The notes: a model not told the origin generated them from the letters alone. 64,000 nt of DNA from Pinisolibacter aquiterrae (GCF_019160155.1 NZ_JAFNIH010000058.1:48332-112331); one strand, 5' to 3'; shown: positions 38,365-47,365, counted from the stretch's first letter. Numbers and translations: made by a program.

Positions 38365-38556
38365 ATGACGACGATGGCGAACCTCGGGGCGTGCCTTCGC
38401 AGGCTGCATCGGGACGAGCGCGGGATGGAGGTGCCCTCGCTGATCCTGCTCCTCGCCTTCGTCGTCATTCCCGTGATCATCGCGCTCGGGCATTTCTCGC
38501 AAGACATCCTCGACATGCTCCACCGCAACGCCGAGCAGCTACGGCCGGGCGACTGA
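38365..38556 (+). CDS. Second Flp-like pilin (63 aa) lacking Glu+5
   Basis: Paralogue of the preceding pilin: both share the pattern VPxxIxLxAFVxIPVIIAxGxFSxxIL. The leader ends in HRDERG, followed by MEVPSLILLLAFVVIPVIIA. The mature position 5 is Ser instead of the conserved Glu, although a Glu occurs at position 2. Loss of Glu5 usually affects assembly or N-methylation rather than cleavage, so this may be a specialised minor or pseudopilin subunit. The C-terminus is very short (LHRNAEQLRPGD). Confidence 0.8.
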   Translation: MTTMANLGACLRRLHRDERGMEVPSLILLLAFVVIPVIIALGHFSQDILDMLHRNAEQLRPGD

Positions 38557-38636
38557 CCCGCCGCGTCGGACGCGCCGGCGCGGGAAACGGGCATCGTCAC
38601 GCGGTCGCGGCCGGCCCGCCGAGGAGAAATCGTCCC

Positions 38637-39236
38637 ATGGGAGCGAGCGAATTGGCGCAGGGCGCCGCGATCGTCGTCGGTCTCGCGGCCGCCGTCTCCG
38701 ACGCCACGACCGGACGGATCCCCAATCGCCTCACCTATCCGGCGATCGCGCTCGGGCTGCTGCTCGGCGCCTGGGGCGGCGGGGCGAGCGGTCTCCTCGC
38801 CTCGGCGCTCGGTCTGGTCGCCGCCTCGATCCTGTTTCTGATCGCCTTTCTGCGGGGTGGCGCCGGCGGCGGCGACGTCAAGATCATGGCGGCGCTCGGT
38901 GCCCTGGTGGCTCTGCCGACGGCTCTGTCGGTTCTGGCGCACGCGCTCCTGGTCGGCGCCGTGATGGCGGTGCTCGGCATCGTCTGGCGCGATCGGGCGG
39001 TCGATCTCTCGACGCGTCTCTTCGGCTTCGTCCTCGCTCTCCCCGGCGGCCTCGGCCGCATCCTGGGTCTGCCCGGCCTCGGCCGCATCCTGGGCCTGCT
39101 GCCCGGCCCCGACGGCGAGACGGCGGCCGAGGGACCGCCGGAACCGGGCGTACGTTTCGGCGTCGCCGCCGGGCTCGGCGTCGTCTGGGCCTTCGCGCCC
39201 GCGGGTCTGCGCCTTCCGGTGGGGATCTTCGCATGA
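38637..39236 (+). CDS. cpaA: Prepilin peptidase TadV/CpaA
   Basis: Membrane aspartic peptidase (A24 family, 199 aa) that removes pilin leaders. The first catalytic Asp is Asp22 in AAVSDATTGRIPNRLT and the second Asp80 in GGAGGGDVKIMAALG. Several membrane segments follow. Slightly longer than usual, with a Gly/Leu-rich repeat (LPGGLGRILGLPGLGRILGL) near 140-160. Its stop overlaps the start of the following TadE-like gene (ATGA). The pilin genes lie just upstream and are the obvious substrates. Confidence 0.92.
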   Translation: MGASELAQGAAIVVGLAAAVSDATTGRIPNRLTYPAIALGLLLGAWGGGASGLLASALGLVAASILFLIAFLRGGAGGGDVKIMAALGALVALPTALSVLAHALLVGAVMAVLGIVWRDRAVDLSTRLFGFVLALPGGLGRILGLPGLGRILGLLPGPDGETAAEGPPEPGVRFGVAAGLGVVWAFAPAGLRLPVGIFA

Positions 39237-40039
39237 GCCTCCTCGGCGTCGTCCTCGGTCTGATCACCTCGGAGGCGGACTTCGCCAGGGCCCTGTCGAC
39301 GTCGCCGACCTTTCTGCCGCAGATGGCGCCGCTCGTCGCGATCGCCTTCGTCGCGCCGGTGGCGCTCGTCCTCTACATGTGGCGGCGCGCCTGCGGGCCC
39401 GTCGGCGAGGCGTCCCCGGGCGCGCTCCACGCCGACCGTCGCGGGGTCGTCGTCGCCTCGGACTTCGCCCTGGTGATCCTGCCGATCATCCTCTTCGTGC
39501 TGGGCATCCTGCAGACGGCGTGGCTGATGCGCGAGACGGTGATCGTCCACTACGCCGCCTATGCCGCCGCGCGCAGCGCCCGGGTCCATCTGTGCCCGCC
39601 GATGCCGGAATCGCTCGCCCTCTCGATGATGCGCGCCCGTGGCGAGGGCGATTGCACCGACGATCGCGGCCGCGCCGAGGCGGCGGCGCGGCTGGCGCTG
39701 GTGAGCGCGTCGCCGCCCTGGGGCATTCCCTGTCTGGGGGCCTGCGAGGTGCCGGAGGCGGCGCTCTCCGCCATCGCCCGCAACACCGGCAACGCCGCGC
39801 GCCTCGCCGCCCTGCGCGATCAGGCCCGCTACGCCTTCGACGCCGACAACGTCCGGGTCGACGTCGGCTTCGTGCCACAATTCGCCTGGTTGGCGATGAC
39901 GCCGGGGGCCGAACCGCCGGTGCGCGCCCGGGTCACCTTCCGCCACTACGTCGTCTACGGGGTCGGGCGTGCCCTCGGGGTCCGCCGCGCCGACGGCTAC
40001 TACTATCGGGAGTCGACCGCGGAGGTGTCGTTGCTGTGA
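39233..40039 (+). CDS. TadE/TadG-like pseudopilin with an extra N-terminal membrane segment
   Basis: A 268-aa protein. An N-terminal region with its own hydrophobic helix (about 31-50, PLVAIAFVAPVALVLYMW) precedes a TadE-type segment starting at DRRGVVVASDFALVILPIILFVLGILQ. The TadE segment is normally at the N-terminus, so this protein has an added domain. The rest is a periplasmic domain with Cys residues in LCPPMPES and GIPCLGACE that may form disulfides. TadE-type proteins are pseudopilins processed like Flp. It overlaps neighbours on both sides by 4 bp. Confidence 0.75.
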   Translation: MSLLGVVLGLITSEADFARALSTSPTFLPQMAPLVAIAFVAPVALVLYMWRRACGPVGEASPGALHADRRGVVVASDFALVILPIILFVLGILQTAWLMRETVIVHYAAYAAARSARVHLCPPMPESLALSMMRARGEGDCTDDRGRAEAAARLALVSASPPWGIPCLGACEVPEAALSAIARNTGNAARLAALRDQARYAFDADNVRVDVGFVPQFAWLAMTPGAEPPVRARVTFRHYVVYGVGRALGVRRADGYYYRESTAEVSLL

Positions 40040-41481
40040 CGCTCTTCGCCCGCTTCCTCCGGCGGCTCGATCGCGACGAGACCGCGGCGCTCACGCCGCT
40101 GATCGGCTTCGTCCTGCTGTTCTTCGCCTGGGCGGCCGGAACGGTGCTGAACACCGGACAGGTCGTCTACGACAAGGCGCGGGCGCAGAACGCGGTCGAC
40201 GCGGCGATCCTCGCCCATGCCGAGGAGACCGCCCGCGACCTCAACGTCATGGCCATGAACAACCTCGCCTCGGCGCAGCTGACGGCGATCGGCGCGGTGT
40301 CCTTCACCCTGATCGAGACCCTCGCCGACGTCGAGATCCGCGCGCTCCTGGCCCATGCCGACATCTCCCGCTCCGAGAGCCGGAAATGCCGGGGATGGCA
40401 CCCGTGGGTAGTCTTCTGCATCGGCCTCCACGAAATCGTCCGCGCCGAAGTGATCGTCGCTCAGGCCTGGGGCGCGCGCATCGCCCTCGTCTATCGGCCG
40501 GCCGCCGGCTTCGCCGACTCGCAGAAGCTCCTCGCCGCCTTCAACCGCATGAACCGGCATCTCGTCGCCACCCATCCGAAGCGCGCCGGCGACCTCGCCG
40601 CCGCCGTCGCCCGCGCCGACGGCGCCGAGGCGATCTTCGTCTATCCGCCCTGCGCGCGCGACGGCGGCGGCGAGTGCCGTGGCGACGGTCGCGAGGGCGG
40701 CGATCTGCCGGTGAGGCGCGGTGGTGTCGAGACGGTGACGGCCCATCTCGAGCTGTGCACGGGGATGGAGCGCGGGTCCGACGGTCGCCATCGCACCGAT
40801 TACGAGACCCACGGCTTCCCGCGTGGTCGCGGCCCCTATACCGGCGGCGGCGACCCGAAGCCGCATCTGCGCGACCACGTGAATTCGGTGAGCGGGATCG
40901 GCGATCTCCTGGGGTTCTTCGGCCGGAGCACGCTGGAAGGCTGGAACTGGTGGATCGGCTTCCGCACGCCGCCGCGCTATCGCGAGAGCCAGAGCGCGAG
41001 GACCAACGACTTCACCCGGCGGATGGATCGCAACTGGAGCATCCTGTGCGGCTTCGGCGGCCTCGCCTCGGCGCTGCCGGCCTTCGTCTTCACCGTGCCC
41101 GAGACCTATTGGCTGAAGGGCCGGTCGCCCGCCTCGGCCCTGTCGCCGGACCTCGGCGCGCTCGGGCTCGATCACCCCGAAGAGCTCGACGTGCTGGCCC
41201 TGGCGGCGCGCGATCGCCGGCCGCGCATGGCGCCGGAGGCGTTCCGCGACCGCGGCGACCCCTCCTTCGCCTATGCGCAGGCGCGGGTCTACAACCCCGT
41301 CTCCTTCGATCTCTACACCGCCCGTTGGAAGGCGAAACTGGTGCCGGCGCGCCTGATGGACCGGACCGCCGCGATCGTCGACGCGCTGCGAGAGCGCGAC
41401 CGCGACGATCGCTTCACCCCCCTGCGGCGCATCCTCGAAGCGGCGGACGAAGGAGAGTGGGCCCGTGTCAACACCCATTGA
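40036..41481 (+). CDS. TadG-like protein
   Basis: A 481-aa protein starting at GTG (40036), which overlaps the preceding stop as GTGA. A TadG-type N-terminus (RDETAALTPLIGFVLLFFAW, membrane helix about residues 13-40) is followed by the QVVYDKARAQNAVDAAILAHA helix typical of Tad-like domains. The long extracytoplasmic part has CRGWHPWVVFCIGLHE and a Cys-containing Gly/Arg loop around 220-235, but no recognisable vWA domain. Probably a large surface or periplasmic pseudopilin partner of the neighbouring TadE proteins. Its stop overlaps the next gene by 17 bp. Confidence 0.75.
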   Translation: MTLFARFLRRLDRDETAALTPLIGFVLLFFAWAAGTVLNTGQVVYDKARAQNAVDAAILAHAEETARDLNVMAMNNLASAQLTAIGAVSFTLIETLADVEIRALLAHADISRSESRKCRGWHPWVVFCIGLHEIVRAEVIVAQAWGARIALVYRPAAGFADSQKLLAAFNRMNRHLVATHPKRAGDLAAAVARADGAEAIFVYPPCARDGGGECRGDGREGGDLPVRRGGVETVTAHLELCTGMERGSDGRHRTDYETHGFPRGRGPYTGGGDPKPHLRDHVNSVSGIGDLLGFFGRSTLEGWNWWIGFRTPPRYRESQSARTNDFTRRMDRNWSILCGFGGLASALPAFVFTVPETYWLKGRSPASALSPDLGALGLDHPEELDVLALAARDRRPRMAPEAFRDRGDPSFAYAQARVYNPVSFDLYTARWKAKLVPARLMDRTAAIVDALRERDRDDRFTPLRRILEAADEGEWARVNTH

Positions 41482-42046
41482 CCGCCTCCACCGCGATCGG
41501 CGCGGGATCGTCACCTCGGTCGAGTTCGCCCTGTCGGCGCCCTTGTTTCTGTTGATGGCGATCCTGACCTGGGATTTCGGGATGATCGGCGCGGCGAAGC
41601 TCCAGCTCGTCGCCACCACCCGCACCGCCGCCTGGATGGAGGCGCGCCACGGCCTCTGCGTCGCGCCGCAGGTCGATCAGCAGGCGGTGGCGCGCAAGAC
41701 CGAATGGGCCCCGCCCACCTGCGACCGCCGGCCCTGGAGCGGCGCGGCCGAGGAGTGGCGGGCGATGGACGCGGCCGGCGGGCAGTCGCTGACCGGCACG
41801 GTCGCGCGCGCCCGCGCCCCCGACGAGGTGACCGCCACCCGCTCGGTGACGGTCCGCTTCCACGCCGCGCTCGGCTTCGCGCCCTACACCATGACCGATC
41901 GTTCCACGACGATGGAGGGGCGCACCTACACCGTCGCCGACGAGGCCATCGCGCGCGGTTACGACCCGGTTCTCCACGACCGGCTCTCCGCCCACGGCGC
42001 CTTCATGGACCTCTTCCCGAACGTCTTTCCGAGGAGCCGCCGGTGA
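41465..42046 (+). CDS. TadE-like pseudopilin
   Basis: A 193-aa protein with the canonical TadE start RDRRGIVTSVEFALSAPLFLL: basic leader, Gly, Glu about six residues on and a membrane helix. The periplasmic remainder contains two Cys. Starts at GTG 41465 behind AGGAG, within the end of the upstream gene. Third TadE/G-type protein in a row, so several pseudopilins may form a tip or initiation complex. Confidence 0.82.
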   Translation: MSTPIDRLHRDRRGIVTSVEFALSAPLFLLMAILTWDFGMIGAAKLQLVATTRTAAWMEARHGLCVAPQVDQQAVARKTEWAPPTCDRRPWSGAAEEWRAMDAAGGQSLTGTVARARAPDEVTATRSVTVRFHAALGFAPYTMTDRSTTMEGRTYTVADEAIARGYDPVLHDRLSAHGAFMDLFPNVFPRSRR

Positions 42047-42906
42047 TGTCGACGCTGCCGCGCCTCGTCCTGTCCGTGGCCGTGATCGCCGGGGCGATCC
42101 GGCTGGAGCCGGTGCTGTTTCCCCCCGGCGGCGTCACCGGCGTCGCCGGCGGCGCGGTGGCGGCGCCGATGGTCGCGTCCGGCCCGGTTCGGGCGGCCGC
42201 GTCCCGGCCGACGCGCCCCGAGACCGCGCCCGCCGGCCGCCCCGGCCGCGTCGAGGTTCGCCGTGTCGACGGACCCGGCGACCGCGTCCTCGACCGGCTC
42301 GAGCGCGATCTCCGCGCCAAGGTCGACGCCTGGAACGCCGCGCGCGGCCCGGCCGCCTTCTCCGAGGGGTCGGCGCTGCGACCGTCGGTGTTCCGCCTCG
42401 ATCGCGAAGGGTGGCGGATCCTCGGCGTCATCGGCGCGCCCGAGGCGCTCGAGCGGCCGGACTTCGCGGTGCGAGCCGACCTCGCGACGATCGCCCCGAC
42501 CGCGGCGGCCCGGGTCTATCTCACCCATGCCACCGGCGCGGGCACCGACCTCCTGGCGACCTGGGTCGACGTCAATTTCGCCCGGCCCGGCGATCCGGCG
42601 ATCCGCGAGCCGGGTCTGGCGCTGCTCGACGGCCAGATCGAGCAGTTCAGCTACACCGAACCCGAAAGCGGCGCGGTCCTGGCGGTCCGGCGCAGCGACC
42701 TCGACCCGGCCGCGATCGTCGACCGCCGGCTCCAGGCCCTGGCGCTCGCCGGCCGGCCCGCGAACGCGGCCGCCCATCCCGACGGCACCGTCGCGGTGAG
42801 CGTGGAGACCGGCGACTTCGACGCGTGGATCGAGATCGTCGCCGCCGCCGGCGGCGCGTTCGAGATCGTGCACCTCTTTCCGAAGCTTCCAACGCGGGGC
42901 AGATGA
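42046..42906 (+). CDS. Exported protein of unknown function in the Tad-like operon
   Basis: I do not recognise this 286-aa protein. A hydrophobic N-terminus (about 5-20, LVLSVAVIAGAI) is a signal or anchor. A Pro/Arg-rich linker to about residue 75 and a compact alpha/beta region with no Cys complete it. It lies between the TadE genes and cpaB, starts 1 bp inside the preceding stop and overlaps cpaB by 4 bp. The position suggests a periplasmic structural part, perhaps standing where secretin-associated proteins are found in other Tad loci; the sequence shows no secretin or CpaD signature. Confidence 0.7.
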   Translation: MSTLPRLVLSVAVIAGAIRLEPVLFPPGGVTGVAGGAVAAPMVASGPVRAAASRPTRPETAPAGRPGRVEVRRVDGPGDRVLDRLERDLRAKVDAWNAARGPAAFSEGSALRPSVFRLDREGWRILGVIGAPEALERPDFAVRADLATIAPTAAARVYLTHATGAGTDLLATWVDVNFARPGDPAIREPGLALLDGQIEQFSYTEPESGAVLAVRRSDLDPAAIVDRRLQALALAGRPANAAAHPDGTVAVSVETGDFDAWIEIVAAAGGAFEIVHLFPKLPTRGR

Positions 42907-43643
42907 TGAAGACGGCTTGGAAATGGGCACTGGTCGTGGGTCTGGCGGTGGCCACCGCCGCCTCGACCCTCGTCTGGATGCGGCAGTTCGAGGCGGCCCA
43001 GACCTCGGCGGCCTTCGTGAAGCTGCGCGGCGATCAGGCGCTCGAGCGCGACCGCACCGTGATCACCGAAAAGATGCTCGAGGTGGTCGAACTGCCGGAG
43101 ACCTTCGCCGGTCCGCTCGCCGACTTCGCCGTCCCCGGCCGCCCCGAGACCTATCGCAAGGCCCTGATCGGCCAGCGCGCGGTCCAGGACGTCCCGGCCG
43201 GATCGCTGCTCCTCTTCCAGTATTTCGCGCCCGATCAGGCCGGCGACCTCGCCGCGCGGCTCACCCCCGGCGCCCGCGCGATCACCCTGCCGGTCACCGC
43301 CCAGACGACCGTCGGCTATTTCGTCCGCCCGGGCAGCACGGTCGATCTGATCGGCACCTTCCTCGGGCCGGCGCGCGAGGCGGAACCGAGCCTGATCACC
43401 CGCACCATCCAGGAGAACGTCAAGGTCCTGGCGGTCGGCAACGCCCGTTCCGGGGCCGAGTACCAGCGCCTCTCCTCCGCCGGTGGCTACACCACCATCA
43501 CCGTCGAGGTCTCGCCCGCCGACGCCAATCGCCTCGTCGCCGCGCTGCGCCGGGTGACCGCGCCGATCACCCTGGCGCTGCGCCGGCCCGACGATCACGG
43601 CATCAACGGCGAATTGCCGGTCGAAGGCCCGAAGGGGCGGTGA
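42903..43643 (+). CDS. cpaB: Flp pilus assembly protein CpaB/RcpC
   Basis: A 246-aa protein with a single N-terminal membrane helix (about 5-25), an SAF-type domain (VITEKMLEVVELPE, then GQRAVQDVPAGSLLL) and a second beta domain (LTPGARAITLPVTAQTTVGYFVRPGSTVDLIGT) characteristic of CpaB/RcpC. In known Tad systems it works at the periplasmic side with the secretin, yet no secretin gene is present here. Start ATG 42903 overlaps the preceding stop. The TadA ATPase gene follows after 40 bp. Confidence 0.9.
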   Translation: MMKTAWKWALVVGLAVATAASTLVWMRQFEAAQTSAAFVKLRGDQALERDRTVITEKMLEVVELPETFAGPLADFAVPGRPETYRKALIGQRAVQDVPAGSLLLFQYFAPDQAGDLAARLTPGARAITLPVTAQTTVGYFVRPGSTVDLIGTFLGPAREAEPSLITRTIQENVKVLAVGNARSGAEYQRLSSAGGYTTITVEVSPADANRLVAALRRVTAPITLALRRPDDHGINGELPVEGPKGR

Positions 43644-43683
43644 ACGCGGGGTCGCCGAACCGATCGGCGCGGAGGAACGAGCC

Positions 43684-45630
43684 ATGCAGGTCGCTTCGCT
43701 CATGATCACCTACGCCTCGGGCCTGCCGGCCGAGGCGTTCCAATTAGAGCACCGCGTCTACGACGTCGGTTCCGCCTTCGCGACCTTCGACGGCGAGAAG
43801 GGGCGGGTGCCGCTGCGCGGCCGCAACATCTCGCCGATCCAGTTCCGTCTGATCCCCGGCGCGCTGCCGACCCAGTGGTTCATCGAGGCCCTGGGGACGA
43901 CCAGCACCTTTCTCGGCACCCGCAAGATCGACGATCTCGAGGGCGCCGACCGGCCCGAGATCCTCGGCAACGCCGCCATCACCGTTCCCGACGCGACCAT
44001 CCAGCTGCGTGTCGACACCGGCCTCGAGCAGCGCGTGGCCCGCGCCGACAGTTACGTCCATTGGCGCGGCCTCCAGGACGAGATCCACGACGCGGTGGTG
44101 AAGGAGCTCCAGAACGAGGGGCACGGCAAGCACGAGGACCGGAATTCGCCCGAGCAGCGCGCCCGAGTCCTCCGGCTTCTCGATCAGAAGGTGCGCGCCG
44201 GGCTCGATCGCGCCGGGCCGGACGCCGTCAAGTCGGCGGTGGCGACGGCGATGCGCCTCGCCCTCTACCGGCTCATCGCCACGGTCTCGACCGATCCGGG
44301 CCAGGTCCGGGTCCATTCCGGTCCGCCCCGCCACGCTCAGCTCGACCAGCGCGCCCGCGAACTGGCGACCGTCATGGATCTGCGGCTCGATCTCGATTCG
44401 GTGGAAAGCGACACCGACCGGGTCGATCGCGGCTTCGAGATCGCGTTCGAGACGCTCTATCCGAACATTCCGCTCGGCGACCGCAAGGCGGTGGCGGGCG
44501 GCTTCATCGCGGCGAACGTCTGGAACTTCATCTACGAATTCGGCCCCGTCACCGATCTCATGGAACTCGACATCGTCACCGAGGTGATGATCGTCGGCCA
44601 CGACCGCATCTTCATCGAGCGTTTCGGCAAGCTCGAGCAATACGGCTATTCGTTCAGCTCCGAGGAGCGCCTGAGGACGCTGCTGACGCGCGTCGTCAAC
44701 GATGCCAAGCGCAACATCTCCGAATCCGAGGCGATCGTCGACTTTCGCCTGCGCGACGGCTCGCGCGTCAACGCCATCATCCCGCCCCTGGCGGTGAACG
44801 GCCCCAACGTCACCATCCGCCGCCATCGCAAGGACATGCGCTGGACGCTCGATCGCCTCGTCGAGGAGGGTAAGCTCACCCGGGGCATGGCCTGGTTCCT
44901 CCAGGCCGCCGTCGTCTCCCGCCGCTCCGTCGTCGTCTCCGGCGGCACCGGCTCGGGCAAGACCACGCTCCTCAACGCCCTCTCCGCCTTCATCCCCGAG
45001 GGCCAGCGCGTGATCACCATCGAGGACACCGCCGAACTGTCGCTGCGCAACCGCCACGTCGTCACGCTCCAGTCGCGGCCGGCCAACGCCGAGGGCGCCA
45101 ACGAGGTCGACATCCGCCGTCTGGTCAAGAACGCCCTGCGCATGCGCCCCGACCGCATCATCGTCGGCGAGTGTCGCGGCGGCGAGGCCGTCGACATGCT
45201 GCAGGCGCTGAACACCGGCCACGCCGGATCGATGACCACCGCCCACGCCAACGGTCCGGCCGAGATGCTGTCGCGCCTCGAGGTGATGGTGCTGCAGGGC
45301 GAGCCGAACCTGCCGGTCTCGGCGATCCGCCGCCAGATCGTCGATGCGGTCGATCTGATCGTGCAGTTGAACAAGGTCGAGGGCGACAAGCGCATCACCG
45401 AGATCGTCGAGGTGGTCGACATCCATCCCGTCACCGGGGAGATCCTGATCGAGCCGATCTTCGCCTTTCGCCCGTCCCGCGAACCGGGCCGCAGCCGCTA
45501 CGTCTTCACCGGCCATCTGCCGAGTTTCGTCGAGGAGATCGAGCGCAACCGCCCACGCATCCCGAGCGGCCCCGCCGCCGGTTCCCTGGTCGACCTCGCC
45601 GACGTCTTCGAATCGGGAGCGGTCCGATGA
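43684..45630 (+). CDS. TadA/CpaF-family pilus ATPase with long N-terminal extension
   Basis: Assembly ATPase of 648 aa, about 150-200 residues longer than usual. The C-terminal two thirds are a normal CpaF: Walker A GGTGSGKT (420-427), VITIEDTAELSL, RMRPDRIIVGECRGGEAVD and TGHAGSMTTAHANG. The N-terminal 190 residues (beta-rich, with RGRNISPIQFRLIPGALPTQ) have no family I recognise and could be a docking domain for the neighbouring FHA or pseudokinase proteins (inference). It starts behind GGAGG and its stop overlaps tadB. The second, shorter ATPase of this family is in the leftward operon. Confidence 0.92.
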   Translation: MQVASLMITYASGLPAEAFQLEHRVYDVGSAFATFDGEKGRVPLRGRNISPIQFRLIPGALPTQWFIEALGTTSTFLGTRKIDDLEGADRPEILGNAAITVPDATIQLRVDTGLEQRVARADSYVHWRGLQDEIHDAVVKELQNEGHGKHEDRNSPEQRARVLRLLDQKVRAGLDRAGPDAVKSAVATAMRLALYRLIATVSTDPGQVRVHSGPPRHAQLDQRARELATVMDLRLDLDSVESDTDRVDRGFEIAFETLYPNIPLGDRKAVAGGFIAANVWNFIYEFGPVTDLMELDIVTEVMIVGHDRIFIERFGKLEQYGYSFSSEERLRTLLTRVVNDAKRNISESEAIVDFRLRDGSRVNAIIPPLAVNGPNVTIRRHRKDMRWTLDRLVEEGKLTRGMAWFLQAAVVSRRSVVVSGGTGSGKTTLLNALSAFIPEGQRVITIEDTAELSLRNRHVVTLQSRPANAEGANEVDIRRLVKNALRMRPDRIIVGECRGGEAVDMLQALNTGHAGSMTTAHANGPAEMLSRLEVMVLQGEPNLPVSAIRRQIVDAVDLIVQLNKVEGDKRITEIVEVVDIHPVTGEILIEPIFAFRPSREPGRSRYVFTGHLPSFVEEIERNRPRIPSGPAAGSLVDLADVFESGAVR

Positions 45631-46487
45631 GCATGGCGGCGATCACGAGCGCGGTGCTGCTCGCTCTCTTCCTCGTCGCGGCGGGCGGCGCGCTGATGTC
45701 GACCTCCGGCGAGGACGTCGATCTCGCCGCGCGGCTGCGCGCCTCCCGGCGTTTCGTCGCCATCGGCGCCTTCCTCGGCCTGTCGCCGCTCGCGGCGTTC
45801 TGGCTGGTGATCGCGGTGGTGATCCTCGTGCCGATCCTCCTCTTCTTCTGGTTCCCGGCGGTCGGCTGGCTGTCCTTCGTCGCGATCGTCGCCGCCGTCG
45901 CCGCCGCGCCGCGCCTGCTCGCGCCGATCCTGGCACGGCGCCGGGCCGAGAAGTTCGAGGAACAATTGCCGACCGTCGCCGATCGTCTGGTGTCGGCGGT
46001 GCGCGGCAGCACCCCGCTTCTCCAGGCGTTGGAGACCATCAGCCCCGATCTCGAGCCGCCGATCCGCGAGGCGATCATGGAACTGGCGGCCGACGCGACG
46101 ATGGGGGCGGGCGGCATGGCCGCCGCCATCGAGACGGCGCGGGCGAAATACGCCAGCCGGCACTACGCCCTGATCCTCTCGGTCCTGAACGTGTTCATCG
46201 ATCACGGCGGCAATCTGGTCGAGCCGATGCAGCGCATGTCCGTCGCCTTCAAGGAGATCTGGCGCCTCGATCAGAAGATCAGATCCGCGACCAAGGCCGT
46301 GCGCAGCGCGATCTCCGTCGTGAATTTCGGAATACTCGCGATCGTCGTCATCATAAGCTTCACGAGAAAAGAGAGTTTCGGAGAGATATTCAGTAATCCG
46401 ATCGGAACTCTGCTGTTCTTCGCGGGAATAGGGATATATCTTGCCGGGCTTTACGTCATGAGACAGATGATGAAGGTCGAGATATGA
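45627..46487 (+). CDS. tadB: Type IVc pilus inner-membrane platform protein TadB
   Basis: T2SSF-domain platform protein, 286 aa. There are two N-terminal membrane helices (about 5-22 and 45-95), then the cytoplasmic domain EEQLPTVADRLVSAVRGSTP typical of TadB, and two C-terminal helices. It partners with TadC and is driven by the TadA ATPase. ATGA overlaps at both ends. The last 170 bp (46318-46487) use AT-rich codons (ATA, AGA) rare in the neighbours. Confidence 0.92.
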   Translation: MSMAAITSAVLLALFLVAAGGALMSTSGEDVDLAARLRASRRFVAIGAFLGLSPLAAFWLVIAVVILVPILLFFWFPAVGWLSFVAIVAAVAAAPRLLAPILARRRAEKFEEQLPTVADRLVSAVRGSTPLLQALETISPDLEPPIREAIMELAADATMGAGGMAAAIETARAKYASRHYALILSVLNVFIDHGGNLVEPMQRMSVAFKEIWRLDQKIRSATKAVRSAISVVNFGILAIVVIISFTRKESFGEIFSNPIGTLLFFAGIGIYLAGLYVMRQMMKVEI

Positions 46488-47353
46488 CGGTGTTCGCGAT
46501 CGTTCTTCTGGTGGCGGCGACCGTCGTGGCGGCGGGCTGGGCGGTGATGTCGATCGATCTCGACGCCCTCACGAAATCGCTGCGTGCTTCCGAGGAGATG
46601 GCGCTGTTCAAGGTGCCGGGGGTCGAGGCGGCGACGCTCGCCCTGGCGCCGACGATCCGTCGTCACGCCGGCGATGCGTGCGCGCGTCTGGACCGTTTCC
46701 TCGTCGAGGCCGGGCAGCCCTTCGGCCGGCGCGACGCCGCCCGGATCGCGGCTCTGGGGATCGTGGCGCCGCTCGTCTCGGTGCCGCTGGCGGCCCTGAC
46801 CTTTCTGTGGCTGCCGGCCGGCACGGCTCTGTTCCTGACGGTGCTCTATCCGGCCGGCCTGATCGCCTATGTCGTCCTCTCGGTGCGGTCGGCACACGAG
46901 GGGCGTCGCCGCCGGCTCGACCGCGAGTTCCCCTATTTTCTCGATTTCCTGGTGATGGTGAAGGAGGCCGGCGCGACCCTGCGCCAGTCGCTGACGCTCT
47001 ACGTCGCCTCCGCGCCCGGCACCGAGGTCGGTCGCTCGATGGGCGACGTGCTGACCGCCGAGGCCGGCAAGGGCGGTCTGCCCGGCGCTCTGCGCGACTT
47101 CGCCGACCGTGCCCCCTCGCATCTCGTCCGCTCCACGACGCTCTCGATCGTCGCCGCCGAGGAGATGGGCGCCCGCAGCACCGAGATGTTGCGCGAACTC
47201 GCCAACGGTCAGCGCGCGCGCCGTTCCGAGGCCGCCGAGCGCGCCGCGGAATCTCTGAAGTCGAAGTCGACCATCCCGATGGTGATCATGTTCATGGGCG
47301 CCTTCATGATGATCCTCTCCGGCAGTCTCGGCAAGATGTTCACGTTCAACTGA
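46484..47353 (+). CDS. tadC: Type IVc pilus inner-membrane platform protein TadC
   Basis: Second platform subunit, 289 aa, with the T2SSF core RREFPYFLDFLVMVKEAGA-like (here DREFPYFLDFLVMVKEAGA) and membrane helices at the N-terminus, about 85-130 and the C-terminus (MVIMFMGAFMMILSGSL). Overlaps tadB by 4 bp and is followed 12 bp later by the FHA-like gene, so the signalling genes appear to be part of the same transcript. Confidence 0.92.
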   Translation: MTVFAIVLLVAATVVAAGWAVMSIDLDALTKSLRASEEMALFKVPGVEAATLALAPTIRRHAGDACARLDRFLVEAGQPFGRRDAARIAALGIVAPLVSVPLAALTFLWLPAGTALFLTVLYPAGLIAYVVLSVRSAHEGRRRRLDREFPYFLDFLVMVKEAGATLRQSLTLYVASAPGTEVGRSMGDVLTAEAGKGGLPGALRDFADRAPSHLVRSTTLSIVAAEEMGARSTEMLRELANGQRARRSEAAERAAESLKSKSTIPMVIMFMGAFMMILSGSLGKMFTFN

Positions 47354-47365
47354 GGGGAGGGGGCC

